The notes under the pieces are model-generated. The model had not been told where the DNA came from, did no database searches, and saw only the letters and a list, made by a program, of their open reading frames with translations. Shown here piece by piece: positions 19,587 to 28,264 of a stretch of DNA of 61,593 nucleotides. This stretch comes from Thermococcus sp. (GTDB lineage: Archaea > Methanobacteriota_B > Thermococci > Thermococcales > Thermococcaceae). The first letter of the stretch is position 1. Each line of letters opens with the position of its first letter. The translations under genes and the position numbers were made by a program. The DNA is taken from the NCBI RefSeq assembly GCF_026988555.1, contig NZ_JALSLB010000027.1:1-61593 (forward strand). Direction: 5' to 3'.

Positions 19587-19616
19587 AACGCTTCGTCAGC
19601 GTTCTATAAAAAGTTT
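19587..19616 (-). promoter_or_regulatory. Thermosome promoter with inverted repeat
   Basis: On the minus strand a TATA box AAACTTTTTATA (19605-19616) is followed by a perfect 6-bp inverted repeat, AACGCT at 19587-19592 and AGCGTT at 19598-19603. The repeat sits between the TATA box and the expected start near 19584, where a heat-shock repressor such as Phr would act in Thermococcales. Assignment to Phr is an inference from position only. Confidence 0.5.
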
Positions 19617-19727
19617 TGGGTTAAAAATTTTAGATAGCTCGCAGAATATGGATGAAATGACTAAAAAAGTACTACAAATTGAGGAAAGGGCTAAAACCTG
19701 TTGGGCCGAGTGGATACGGTGAGCGCC

Positions 19728-20066
19728 GTGGAGCCAATGATTTACAGGGTACCCCATGAAGAAGTTAGGGCGATCCTGGAGAAGATCCCCGGATACGGAT
19801 TGATCGGGGTTGACGTTGAGAACGAGGCGTCGTTGATGGACGACATGCTGGCCTCGGAGAAGGATAGGATCGGGTACGCCCGCAAGAAGGTGACCGAAAA
19901 CGGAGCCGACTCGGCAATCTTTCTTGTAAAGGACGATACCGGAATCCTCACCATAAATATTGGAGACGTTATAACGATCCGGATAAGGATAAGGGGACAT
20001 AGAAGGTTCTTAAACGATCTCGGCCTGAGGAGGGAGGGGAATGGAACTGATAAAACAGGGTGCTGA
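19728..20066 (+). CDS. Conserved-looking protein of unknown function upstream of bud32
   Basis: The 112-residue product (GTG 19728, with GGTGAG at 19718-19723) is acidic in its first two thirds (IYRVPHEEVRAILEKIPGYG, DVENEASLMDDMLASEKDR) and has beta-like segments near the C-terminus (SAIFLVKDDTGILTINIG, VITIRIRIRGHRRF). It has no membrane segment or recognised motif. Its 3' end overlaps the bud32 start by 26 nt, so translation of the two is probably coupled. Upstream in-frame starts exist at 19701 and 19710. I cannot assign a function. Confidence 0.6.
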   Translation: MEPMIYRVPHEEVRAILEKIPGYGLIGVDVENEASLMDDMLASEKDRIGYARKKVTENGADSAIFLVKDDTGILTINIGDVITIRIRIRGHRRFLNDLGLRREGNGTDKTGC

Positions 20067-20703
20067 GGCGAGGATATACAAAGCGGAGTTCGGGGAGCTG
20101 TATTTCCCGTGGGATGACGAAAAGGTCATCGTAAAGGATCGCATTCCAAAGCGCTACCGCATAGAGGAGATCGACAGGAAGCTCAGAAAGGAGCGGACGG
20201 TTAGGGAGGCGAGGATACTCCACAGAGCAAAGGAAGCTGGGGTGAACTGTCCGTACGTTTATGAAGTCGATACACTGAACATGAGAATCGTCATGGAGTT
20301 CATCAATGGGAAGAGGATGAAGGAGCTCCTTGAGGAGGTTCCGATGGACGAGCGTCTCTCCCTCTGCAGGGAGATCGGCCGTCAGATCGGCAGACTGCAC
20401 GAAGCTGGACTAATGCACGGCGATTTGACAACGAGCAATATGATACTCCGCGGGGAAAAGGTTTACCTTATAGACTTCGGTTTGGCGGACTTTGACCCCA
20501 CCCTGGAGGCCCAGGGCGTCGATCTGCATCTCCTAAGGCGGGCCATGGAGAGCACGCACTACACGTGGTTTGAGAGAGGCTTTAAGGCGGTTCTGGAGGG
20601 CTACGCCGAGGTTCGCGGCGAGGAGGCCCGGAGAGAAATAGAGGCAAAAATCGATGAGATAGAAAGCCGCGGTAGGTACCGGGAGAGGAGCTGGGTGGGG
20701 TAA
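20041..20703 (+). CDS. bud32: KEOPS complex kinase/ATPase Bud32
   Basis: Bud32 is the small atypical protein kinase of the KEOPS complex, which makes t6A37 in tRNAs reading ANN codons together with Kae1. The 220-residue protein begins IKQGAEARIYKAEF. It has the ATP-lysine region VIVKDRIPKRYR, FINGKRMKELL, the catalytic HGDLTTSNMI near residue 128 and the metal-binding IDFGLAD, and ends in the family tail RGRYRERSWVG. Here it stands apart from kae1, whereas in some archaea the two are fused. It converges with the decayed ATPase gene. Confidence 0.96.
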   Translation: MELIKQGAEARIYKAEFGELYFPWDDEKVIVKDRIPKRYRIEEIDRKLRKERTVREARILHRAKEAGVNCPYVYEVDTLNMRIVMEFINGKRMKELLEEVPMDERLSLCREIGRQIGRLHEAGLMHGDLTTSNMILRGEKVYLIDFGLADFDPTLEAQGVDLHLLRRAMESTHYTWFERGFKAVLEGYAEVRGEEARREIEAKIDEIESRGRYRERSWVG

Positions 20704-20705
20704 GT

Positions 20706-21880
20706 TCAATATATCAAGCCAAAAAGGAAGAGCGGAATCCTGCCGTTTCCGGTCAGCAGTCCATCCATGGCTATGTAATCCGGCCTCTGATATCTCCTCT
20801 TCTTCTCACCACCAACTTCTATTGTCCAGTCTCCAACTTTAAAGTCCGCGGTTTTTTCACCCCGCTTTCCCTTTAGGTAGCACGGCTGGGAGATCCACCT
20901 CACGTGGTTCACGAAGAACTCTTCCCTCAAAGCACCCAAATGGACACTGAAGCCCTTTTTTGCAAAGAACATCCTGAGTGGAACGGTAAGGTAGAGCTTT
21001 GGTTCCTTTCTTACGCTACCGCAGGGCTGGAGGGTGTATAGCAAACCTGCCTTGGAGAGGTCCTCAACGAGCCTTATGGCCATGTTCTTTGAGACGTCCA
21101 GCTCCTTGGCAATTGAGGAATAATTCACCTCAAAGGGAGCAGATTTAGCCACGAGATAGAGCAGGCGGTATGCATCTGTCTCGTACTTCACGCTGATTTC
21201 CCTCAGCGCGGATAGGTCCTCGAGTATAACCTTTCTAACTGAGTTTTCAATGGCATCGTAGAATCCGCTCCCGGGATAGAGTACCTCTCCCCTTTCCATA
21301 TACTCCATCCAGAGAGCGTGGGGTCCATGTACATCTGTGTCATGTCAAACGGTCTGGAAATCACTTCTTCCATTGAGTGAACGGGGATATCCATACCCTT
21401 TTGTATGTTCGGCCACTCCCTAAACGATGCCGGCGGCAGCTCCTTCAGTACGACCCTGTGGGATAGATCCGGCCCGGAATGCAGATATCAATGGTAAATA
21501 AACCGGAAAAGGATATTCTAACCTCATGTTCGTCGTACAGAGTTTTTACGTCTTCCTCCCAGTCGGGTTTTCTATGGATTTCGTCTATGAAGACGTTCCT
21601 GTATCCGAGGCTGGAGAAAGCCTTGACAACCTCGTAGAGGGGGAAAGGCTTTATAAGCGTGGAATCCACAGAGAAATATGTACTCTTCTCCGTTTCTATG
21701 GCAAGCTGGAGCATTAAAACCGTTTTGCCAACGCCCCGAATTCCTTTGGATGCCGACGTAGTATTCCCCGTCTATTCTTTTTAGTTTCGGGTAAAGAAAG
21801 CGCTTCTTTGGAAATTTTTTCGCCCGCGCCATCAACCGCCGGCTCGTTGCTACCAGGGAAGTTAATATTCTATCCCCCAT
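20706..21880 (-). pseudogene. AAA ATPase (archaeal expanded family), multiply frameshifted
   Basis: Fragments in several minus-strand frames line up in order as one ATPase. From 21880, the N-terminus reads MGDRILTSLVATSRRLMARA to ..RIDGEYYVGI. The frame then shifts near 21755 to GIRGVGKTVLMLQLA (Walker A), NVFIDEIHRKPDWEEDVK (Walker B) and ..DEHEVRISFSG. It shifts again near 21470 to DLSHRVVLKELPPASFREWP, and once more near 21305 into a frame open to 20706, with a winged-helix segment NYSSIAKELDVSKNMAIRLVEDL. At least three frameshifts make it inactive. It resembles DUF4143-like ATPases of mobile families. Confidence 0.75.
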
Positions 21881-21918
21881 GATACCCCCTGCGCGTCGTT
21901 TTTTACAAACCTTATCCC

Positions 21919-21956
21919 TACGTGAGGACGATATGCATGCATTTCGTCACCACGTA
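21919..21956. repeat. Imperfect 13-bp inverted repeat upstream of the decayed ATPase
   Basis: TACGTGAGGACGA (21919-21931) and TCGTCACCACGTA (21944-21956) form arms that match at 11 of 13 positions around a TATGCATGCATT spacer. It lies between the end of the MutS-like gene and the start of the decayed ATPase, upstream of an A-rich TATA-like run on the minus strand near 21900. It may be an operator or a transcript-end hairpin. Confidence 0.4.
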
Positions 21957-21973
21957 AGGACAAAGTGCAGAGC

Positions 21974-23719
21974 TCACTCCTGCCTGAACGCCCTCAGAAC
22001 CCTCTCAAATATCTCCCTCTCCTTCCCGCGCTTCCTCCTCGCGAGGCTCTCCACTATTAGCTCGGGGGTGCTACGCCCGAGTTTTCCAAAGACAGGCTGC
22101 CTGTCAACGATAAGGTTAAGGTCATCATCAAGGCCCTTCGCCTCTATCCCATCGACCCTCGCGAATGGAAGCTCCTCCCCCAGTTCCCCGCCTAGATGGG
22201 AGACTATAACAACGTAGAAGCTACGCTCATATGCTATCTTGAGGAGCCCCCCGATTATCCTCACCGCAGCACCGGGCTCCGTTATCGCCTCAAATTCATC
22301 TATCAGGATAAGCTTTCTCTCGGAGCGCTTTTTCCTTGAGTTCCGCAGGGCCCTTACGAAGGAACGCAGGGCAGTTTCAAAGGTACCGGCCCCATAGCTG
22401 CTCCTCTTCCGCCTGAAGAAGAACAGCCCGTCAAGGGGCTCGATCCACGCCCTCTCCGCCGGAACCGGAAAACCCATATGGGCTAGAATTTCTATCTGTG
22501 TTATCAGCTCCAGGAGACTGGTCTTCCCACCACTGTTGGCACCGGTGAGGATAACAACGCTCTCGCCGCGGACGTTCTCCGAGCCCGAGACTGAAAAACC
22601 ATCGGGTACATCTCCAACGACGTGGCTGACCGGCTGCGGGTTCTCGATAAAGAGGTGCCGGCCGTTGACAAACGCTATCCCCCCATCCGACAGTTTGGGA
22701 AAAGAAAACCCACTGGTGAACTCACTAACTGCCAAAAGGAAGTCGAGCTCGTGGACCCTCTCAAGCTCCCCCCTGAGTCTCGGCAGCAGGGGCCTAATCT
22801 CATCAAGCACCTCACGGCTTTTAAGGTAGATCCCAACCTTCAGCTCACGTTCGAGCTCCTCCCGGAGCAGCTCCACCTCCTCCGGGGGAACGGTTACCGG
22901 ATAAAGCTCCTCACGCGGGAACAGTTCAACTGTAACGCCCAACTTTTCGCTCAGCTCGTTTTCAACCTCGTTTATCAGCTCAAGTATTTCGTTCTCAACA
23001 TCACCAAAGTGCCGGAATATGGCCCCGTAGTTTCCTGCCCTGAGCTCCCCAAGGAAGTCGAGTAGCTCCTTTCCGCTTAGCGTCAGGCTGAACTTTTCGA
23101 GCTTTTCCGCTATCCTCTCGTTGAGCCCGCGCTCCTTCTCGGCTATCAACTCCTCCAGACCGTCGAGGAGCTTCCGTCTTTCCATCATCTCTTTAATTTC
23201 GCTCAGCTCACGGAGGATTTCCGACGCTACGCTTCCCTCTCCCCTCAATTCGCCTATCCTCGCCAAGGCTCCCAGCGTCTCCTGGTTCTCCCAAAGGGGC
23301 ATGATATAGAGTTCCGGCACTATCTGGGACGGTGTCAGTTCCACGTCGATTCCATACCCAACGGTGCTCAGCACCAGCGAGTAACCTTCTACATCCTCAA
23401 GGTTTGTGGACACTTCGCAGAGGCCCAGGTTTTTGGCCCTTTCGAGCTCGTCATCATCGACTATTAGAATCCTGTCGTGGAGGTAATCGCGACGGAACTT
23501 TATCGGTTTGACATTAGCTATCTCTCCCTTTAGTTCTGGCCGGAGGTTAGATAGGTTTTCCCGGAAATAGGCCTGCCTGCGAAGAATCTCTTCCACCTCA
23601 GGTGTAGGTTCAAACTCGTCGAGAATGTGCAAACTCCCAGGCAGGACTAACCTCCTTTTTATCTCCTCCCTGATTGAGCGATATACTGCCTTTGCCTCTG
23701 GGTTGAGCTTGAGCGCCAT
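21974..23719 (-). CDS. MutS-like ATPase of the archaeal MutS2/MutS5 group
   Basis: The 581-residue protein carries the C-terminal MutS ATPase: Walker A ILTGANSGGKTSLL near residue 400, SSYGAGTFETAL (the MutS S/T-containing loop) and Walker B LILIDEFEAITEPGAA. The central region is coiled-coil rich, as in the clamp of MutS proteins. No N-terminal mismatch-recognition domain and no Smr nuclease domain are seen, so a role in canonical mismatch repair is doubtful; recombination control or replication-fork processing are alternatives. The start at ATG 23719 was preferred over 23764 because the TATA element TTTAAAC (near 23735) and the one at 23774-23780 put transcription start inside the longer version. 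Confidence 0.75.
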   Translation of the reverse strand: MALKLNPEAKAVYRSIREEIKRRLVLPGSLHILDEFEPTPEVEEILRRQAYFRENLSNLRPELKGEIANVKPIKFRRDYLHDRILIVDDDELERAKNLGLCEVSTNLEDVEGYSLVLSTVGYGIDVELTPSQIVPELYIMPLWENQETLGALARIGELRGEGSVASEILRELSEIKEMMERRKLLDGLEELIAEKERGLNERIAEKLEKFSLTLSGKELLDFLGELRAGNYGAIFRHFGDVENEILELINEVENELSEKLGVTVELFPREELYPVTVPPEEVELLREELERELKVGIYLKSREVLDEIRPLLPRLRGELERVHELDFLLAVSEFTSGFSFPKLSDGGIAFVNGRHLFIENPQPVSHVVGDVPDGFSVSGSENVRGESVVILTGANSGGKTSLLELITQIEILAHMGFPVPAERAWIEPLDGLFFFRRKRSSYGAGTFETALRSFVRALRNSRKKRSERKLILIDEFEAITEPGAAVRIIGGLLKIAYERSFYVVIVSHLGGELGEELPFARVDGIEAKGLDDDLNLIVDRQPVFGKLGRSTPELIVESLARRKRGKEREIFERVLRAFRQE

Positions 23720-23823
23720 CGTTAAGGGGATGTTTAAAATGGCTAAAAAGGTATCCTTTGCCACAACCTTAAAAGTTATAAATGCCGAGCGTAACCCAAT
23801 GACGATAGCATCGGGTGATTGCC

Positions 23824-24024
23824 ATGGTTTTCAAGCGATTCTTCAATCCAATCTACTTATTCTACTGGCTGGAGCTTACGGAGGGAGATGCCGAATTGGC
23901 TCTTCAGAGCTTTAAAAATAGGGGGCTCGTGTTCACAGGATTGAAGGAACCATGGAACCCGAACTTGAGATCGAATCCTTTCTCGCCTCCAGCTTTGGGA
24001 AGTATGTTTACCTCATATGAGTGA
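23824..24024 (+). CDS. Small protein of unknown function, possibly frameshifted
   Basis: ATG 23824 has an excellent GGTGAT site and follows a TATA box (GTTATAAAT, about 23776), so a transcript starts here. The frame as read encodes 66 residues beginning MVFKRFFNPIYLFYWLELTE. A shift in the GGGGG run near 23924 would instead give ..KNRGARVHRIEGTMEPELEIESFLASSFGKYVYLI, ending in an ATGA overlap with the next gene. That version looks more protein-like and better spaced, so a frameshift or sequence error in the G-run is likely. No family is recognised. Confidence 0.45.
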   Translation: MVFKRFFNPIYLFYWLELTEGDAELALQSFKNRGLVFTGLKEPWNPNLRSNPFSPPALGSMFTSYE

Positions 24025-24238
24025 AGAAAACATCATGGAACGGAAGTGGCGGCCACAGAGTTACCTTGTGAGGGACGAAAACGGCCTCAAAAGGCTCATC
24101 GTCAAGGAAATTTCCCCTTTCAGGACACTCCCCTGGAAAACCCTCTATCTGGTCCTGTGGATTGGGCTATGGTTCCTCCTATGGGAAAATTCACGGGAGT
24201 TTCATGGCCACAATGGTGTTTTGAGCAATAAGCTTTGA
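24017..24238 (+). CDS. Small membrane protein of unknown function
   Basis: The 73-residue product has a charged N-terminal half (MSEENIMERKWRPQSYLVRDE) and one membrane-spanning segment, PWKTLYLVLWIGLWFLL, then ends with a short hydrophilic tail. It probably forms a two-gene unit with the small gene before it, whose shifted frame would overlap its start as ATGA. Nothing in it points to a specific function; translation is supported mainly by the gene arrangement. Confidence 0.4.
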   Translation: MSEENIMERKWRPQSYLVRDENGLKRLIVKEISPFRTLPWKTLYLVLWIGLWFLLWENSREFHGHNGVLSNKL

Positions 24239-24268
24239 TTCCCTCTCTGGAAGACGTTGTCCACTACA

Positions 24269-24792
24269 TTACGATCGGTTACTGCAACCGATGACTTTCA
24301 ACCTTCCAACGAACTCATCCCTATCCATACAGGGCCCATTCCTTTTGAGCATCACCGCGGCGACCTTGTAGTTCCCTTTTCCGATAAACCTGCAGGCTTT
24401 TTCAGGCTCATCAACGAGCCTCGCAACTGCGTAAGTTATACCTTCGAGCTCGATGTAGTCTATGACCGTGTCCTGAAAGCCCGTAAAGATTACAACGCAC
24501 TTCCTGTTCGGGTCAAATGGTTCCAAATCCCCATCTATCAAAGGGAGTCTCTTAACTGTGCACTCCTCCGGAAACTCGTGGGCCTTGAGTCTTCTAACCA
24601 GTTCGGGCATCTCCCCCTTTTCTCAAACCTCTCAAGCTCCTCCTCCGGAACCTCAACCGGCTTCATCGAGTAGCAGAGGAACTCCTCATCGTGGAACATC
24701 ATGTAGGTTCCGTCCTTAAGGAACATGAAAGCTACCCTCTCACGCGGAAGGTCGAAGATGTAACCCGATCTGCTCTTTTTAACTGAGTACAT
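24269..24792 (-). pseudogene. Protein of unknown function, frameshifted in a G-run
   Basis: From ATG 24792, with GGTGGTGA upstream and a TATA box at about 24824-24832, the minus strand encodes YSVKKSRSGYIFDLPRERVAFMFL and so on as far as ELERFEKRG. A shift in the AAAAGGGGG run at about 24612-24620 then leads to the second frame, EMPELVRRLKAHEFPEECTVKR and onward to 24269. The overlap of the two frames by about 70 nt and their smooth junction indicate one protein of about 173 residues. It has no membrane segment and no motif I recognise. The homopolymer position makes sequencing error as likely as real inactivation. Confidence 0.5.
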
Positions 24793-24839
24793 CGTCACCA
24801 CCGGGCCCAATTTGATGGGCCACTTATAACCATTGCTGG

Positions 24840-25307
24840 TCATTTCTGTTTAATCTTTTCCACGACGTGAACGTCTTCAATCCTCGTCAGTGGGTACTGG
24901 CCGTTCTCGTCCTTTTCAACGGCCTTGACCATGTCCCATATCGTCAGCAGGGCAACGGTTACACCCGTTAGGGCCTCCATCTCAACCCCCGTCTTGTAGT
25001 ATGCGCGGATCTCACAGGTCGCCTCGATGTAGTCCTCACCGAAGTCGAAGGTTATGTCAACGCCCGTGAGAGGTATCGGGTGGCAGAGTGGTATGAGTTC
25101 CGGGGTTTTCTTGACGGCCAGTATTCCTGCGATCTGGGCGGTCGCTATTACGTTGCCCTTCTTCGTCTTTCCAGCTTTGATAAGCTCAATTGTTTCCGGT
25201 TTCAGCCTGATCCTGCCTTTGGCTACCGCCCTCCTGAAAACCATGTCTTTGTGCCCGACCTCGACCATCTTGACGCCCTTCTCATCGACGTGTGTGAGTT
25301 CCTTCAT
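24840..25307 (-). CDS. moaC: Cyclic pyranopterin monophosphate synthase MoaC
   Basis: MoaC converts the MoaA product 3',8-cyclo-dihydro-GTP to cyclic pyranopterin monophosphate, the first committed pterin of molybdenum and tungsten cofactor synthesis. The 155-residue product has the family signature motifs [37 protein letters not shown] and the catalytic [22 protein letters not shown]. In this genome the cofactor most likely serves tungsten enzymes such as the oxidoreductase at 55590. It lies just downstream of rtcB on the same strand but about 30 nt away, with its own GGTGA-like region absent, so start assignment rests on homology. Confidence 0.96.
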   Translation of the reverse strand: MKELTHVDEKGVKMVEVGHKDMVFRRAVAKGRIRLKPETIELIKAGKTKKGNVIATAQIAGILAVKKTPELIPLCHPIPLTGVDITFDFGEDYIEATCEIRAYYKTGVEMEALTGVTVALLTIWDMVKAVEKDENGQYPLTRIEDVHVVEKIKQK

Positions 25308-25340
25308 CGTGAAGCCCCCGCTTTGAATAAAAAGAAGGTA

Positions 25341-28223
25341 TCAGCCCTTGGCAACGCCCATCGGCCTCATCCTTGCCACGAGGTTAGCTATGCCCGCCCG
25401 GTGGACGACGTTGACGACGTTGTCGACGCTCTTGTATGCACCGGGAGCCTCTTCGGCAACGACCCTGAGAGAAGCCGCACGGATGTAGATGCCCCTCCTC
25501 ATGAGGTCGTTTCTCAGTCTGTCGCCGCGGTACTGCCTCGTTGCGGCTTTTCTGCTCATCAGCCTTCCCGCACCGTGGCACGTTGAGCCGAAGGCCTCTC
25601 TCATTGATCCCTCCGTACCGGCCAGAACATAGCTCGCGGTCCCCATTGAGCCCGGAATCAGGACGGGCTGGCCGACGTCGCGATACGCTCTGGGAACGTC
25701 CGGATATCCCGGCGGAAAAGCCCTCGTCGCTCCCTTCCTGTGGACGACCACCTTAACCCTCCGTCCATCAACCTCGTGCTCCTCAAGCTTGGCTATGTTG
25801 TGGGCGACATCGTAAACGATGTTCATCTCCATGTCCTCCGCTTTTCTCTTAAAGACCTCTTCAAAGCTCTCCCTGATCCAGTGGACTATCATCTGCCTGT
25901 TTGCCCAGGCGAAGTTTGCCGCCGCTTTCATCGCGCTGAAATACCTCTGCCCCTCTTCGCTCTGGAACGGAACGCTCACAAGCTCACGGTCCGGCCAGGG
26001 GACGCGGTATCTCCTTGCAGCCTTCTCCATTATCCTCAGGTAATCGCTCGCAACCTGATGGCCCAATCCCCTGCTTCCGGTGTGCTCCATCACAACGACC
26101 TGTCCCTCGAAGAGGCCGTAAGCTTTAGCTATCTTCTCGTCGAAGATTTTATCAACCACCTGAACCTCTAAGAAGTGGTTTCCGGAGCCGAGGGAACCGA
26201 GCTGCGGAGCGCCTCTCTGCTTCGCCTTCTGGCTGACGGCCTCTGGATCTGCTCCCTCCATTCTGCCTCCTTCCTCAAGGTGCTCAAGATCCTCCTTCCA
26301 GCCGTAGCCGTTATCAACTGCCCACTTGGCTCCATCGGCCAAGACGTCATCGAGCTGGCTCCAGTGGAGCCTCACGCGGCCTTTGCTGCTGAGGCCACTT
26401 GGAACGTTTTTGAAGAGCGTATCGACGAGCTCCTTTATCTTCGGTCTTACCTCTTTCTCGGTCAGGTTGGTTCGGATTAGCCTGACGCCGCAGTTGTGGA
26501 CAACTACGCCATTGGCTATGAAGTTGTGGGTCCTGTGATAGACACCGATGTCGTAGAATTTCTCATAGTCCGGCCTGACTCTCTCGACCTTGACGACCTT
26601 CTCCGCCACGAAGCCACCTTCGTAGCCCCTATCCTCTGCAAACTCTTCGAACGCTGGAAAGTCCTTCGGGACGCGTGGTTCCTTTTTGCCTTCGTAGATT
26701 GCCCTCTCGACGAAGCGTCTGTTCACGGTGTCTTTGACCCTGAGATAAGCAAGCTCAATTCTTCCGGTCTCTGCATAAACTTTTCTCGCGGTTTCAGCGG
26801 CTTTCCTCCTCCCGGCCCTGGCGTGCCCCTTTAAGAGGAGGTATGCGTAGGCGATCAGACCTTTTGCCTTCTTTTCAAGGTCATACTCGTAGTTTACCCT
26901 TCCGAGGAAGTTTCTAACGCTCTCCTCACCAACGAGGGCGAGCCTGTATGTGATGCCCTTCTTTGACTTAACTGGGTATACTGTTGTTCTAACGCCGAAC
27001 TCGGCAAGAAGCTTTGCTACATCTCCCATGAACTTCCTAAGGCTTTCCTCAAGCTCTTCGACCTTTGACTGGGTAAGGTTTATGGGCAACGGAGTAACGC
27101 CTTTGAACTCAACTATACTGCCGTCAGCCGCGAACAGTCCCGCCAGGAAGTTCCTCTTTATCCAGAGTGGGGCTTCCTTAATCCACTCCGGAATGGTATA
27201 AGGCTTCTCGGCCTTCCTGCCCCTCGGCATGCCGAGCTTCTCCATGAGGAAGGCAAAGCTCCTAGAAGTTATCCTTAGCTCGGCGGAGATGCTTTTACCG
27301 CTGTATGAACCACTCACCGTTTCGATGCTGTAATCCCTCTTCCTGACGTATAGGTTCGCATTGATCCCAAGCATTTCAAGGTCTTTTTTGAGCTCCCTCA
27401 GGGTTTCCTCCCTTCCATAGAAGCTTAGGTAAAGCCTCCCATCCATCTCACCGAGGTGACCGTCGCCAAGGGCAAAGCCAAGGATTCTCGCGAGGGTTCC
27501 TATCTTTGGATCCTCCCAGCGAAGCGGTAGAAGACCTTTCTCCCTCAGGAACATTATCACCTGTTTATCTAAACCGTCAAAGTCCTTTTCATCAAGGAGA
27601 ACGCCCTTTCTCTCCTCGAACTCCACGCCCTCGAACGGATAGACGATGACCATGTCCCCCTCTCTGACGTTCCTAAGGTAAACGTAGCCCTCTGGTGTCA
27701 AAACAGGATGGTCCTTACTGCCCTCGATAACTTTTCCGGACTCTGTGGTTATCCTGACGGCGAGCTCTCCGGGCTCGACTTCCCTCTCTGCCACGAAGGA
27801 CACTCTTGAAAAATCGTTGTGGCCCTCATCGATGTTGTAAACCCTCAACCCCTGAAGTTTGAACTTCTCCGGCATTTCTTCAACCTTAACCCAGTAGCCA
27901 TGCTCGGTTAAAACTTTCGAGCCCGGAGCAAGGCAGTTGATATCGTAGCCCACTCCTCCGGGGCTTATTATTCCCTCTTTGGCATCAAACGCTGCAACAC
28001 CGCCAATTGGGAAGCCATAGCCCTGATGGCCATCCGGCATGACTATCGAGTACTTATATATTCCCGGGAGCATGGCAACGTTTGCCGCCTGCTCAAGCGT
28101 CCTATCCGAGCGCATCTTCTCTATCAGAACATCATCCGCATAAACCCTTCCCGGAACGCGCATTCGTTTGTCATACTTCGGGATCTCCCACCTTATCCTG
28201 TCAATTCTCTTCAGCGGAACCAT
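25341..28223 (-). CDS. rtcB: RNA-splicing ligase RtcB, interrupted by an intein
   Basis: RtcB joins 2',3'-cyclic-phosphate and 5'-OH RNA ends using GTP and Mn2+, and is the archaeal tRNA-splicing ligase. The 960-codon frame contains a 479-residue mature ligase. Its motifs are [29 protein letters not shown] (the conserved metal Cys directly after the intein), [24 protein letters not shown], and [11 protein letters not shown] with the guanylylated His. The C-terminus ends at [12 protein letters not shown]. The intein sits between Asn96 and the active-site Cys, so splicing is required for activity. Archease, its known activating partner, is encoded 3 kb away at 31100. Confidence 0.97.
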   Translation of the reverse strand: MVPLKRIDRIRWEIPKYDKRMRVPGRVYADDVLIEKMRSDRTLEQAANVAMLPGIYKYSIVMPDGHQGYGFPIGGVAAFDAKEGIISPGGVGYDINCLAPGSKVLTEHGYWVKVEEMPEKFKLQGLRVYNIDEGHNDFSRVSFVAEREVEPGELAVRITTESGKVIEGSKDHPVLTPEGYVYLRNVREGDMVIVYPFEGVEFEERKGVLLDEKDFDGLDKQVIMFLREKGLLPLRWEDPKIGTLARILGFALGDGHLGEMDGRLYLSFYGREETLRELKKDLEMLGINANLYVRKRDYSIETVSGSYSGKSISAELRITSRSFAFLMEKLGMPRGRKAEKPYTIPEWIKEAPLWIKRNFLAGLFAADGSIVEFKGVTPLPINLTQSKVEELEESLRKFMGDVAKLLAEFGVRTTVYPVKSKKGITYRLALVGEESVRNFLGRVNYEYDLEKKAKGLIAYAYLLLKGHARAGRRKAAETARKVYAETGRIELAYLRVKDTVNRRFVERAIYEGKKEPRVPKDFPAFEEFAEDRGYEGGFVAEKVVKVERVRPDYEKFYDIGVYHRTHNFIANGVVVHNCGVRLIRTNLTEKEVRPKIKELVDTLFKNVPSGLSSKGRVRLHWSQLDDVLADGAKWAVDNGYGWKEDLEHLEEGGRMEGADPEAVSQKAKQRGAPQLGSLGSGNHFLEVQVVDKIFDEKIAKAYGLFEGQVVVMEHTGSRGLGHQVASDYLRIMEKAARRYRVPWPDRELVSVPFQSEEGQRYFSAMKAAANFAWANRQMIVHWIRESFEEVFKRKAEDMEMNIVYDVAHNIAKLEEHEVDGRRVKVVVHRKGATRAFPPGYPDVPRAYRDVGQPVLIPGSMGTASYVLAGTEGSMREAFGSTCHGAGRLMSRKAATRQYRGDRLRNDLMRRGIYIRAASLRVVAEEAPGAYKSVDNVVNVVHRAGIANLVARMRPMGVAKG
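26493..27935 (-). mobile_element. RtcB intein with LAGLIDADG-type homing endonuclease
   Basis: The 481-residue intein starts with Cys ([21 protein letters not shown], block A) and ends in VVVHN followed by the extein Cys. Block B is [21 protein letters not shown]. The endonuclease carries two dodecapeptides, [15 protein letters not shown] and [13 protein letters not shown], and the splicing block F region is [17 protein letters not shown]. All residues needed for splicing are present (N-terminal Cys, TxxH, penultimate His, terminal Asn, +1 Cys). The endonuclease looks intact, so it may still be capable of homing. Inserting into the conserved metal-binding site of the host is typical of inteins. 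Confidence 0.95.
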
Positions 28224-28264
28224 CCTCTCACCCCATCTTAGATTACCCTGAAGTTATTTAAAGC

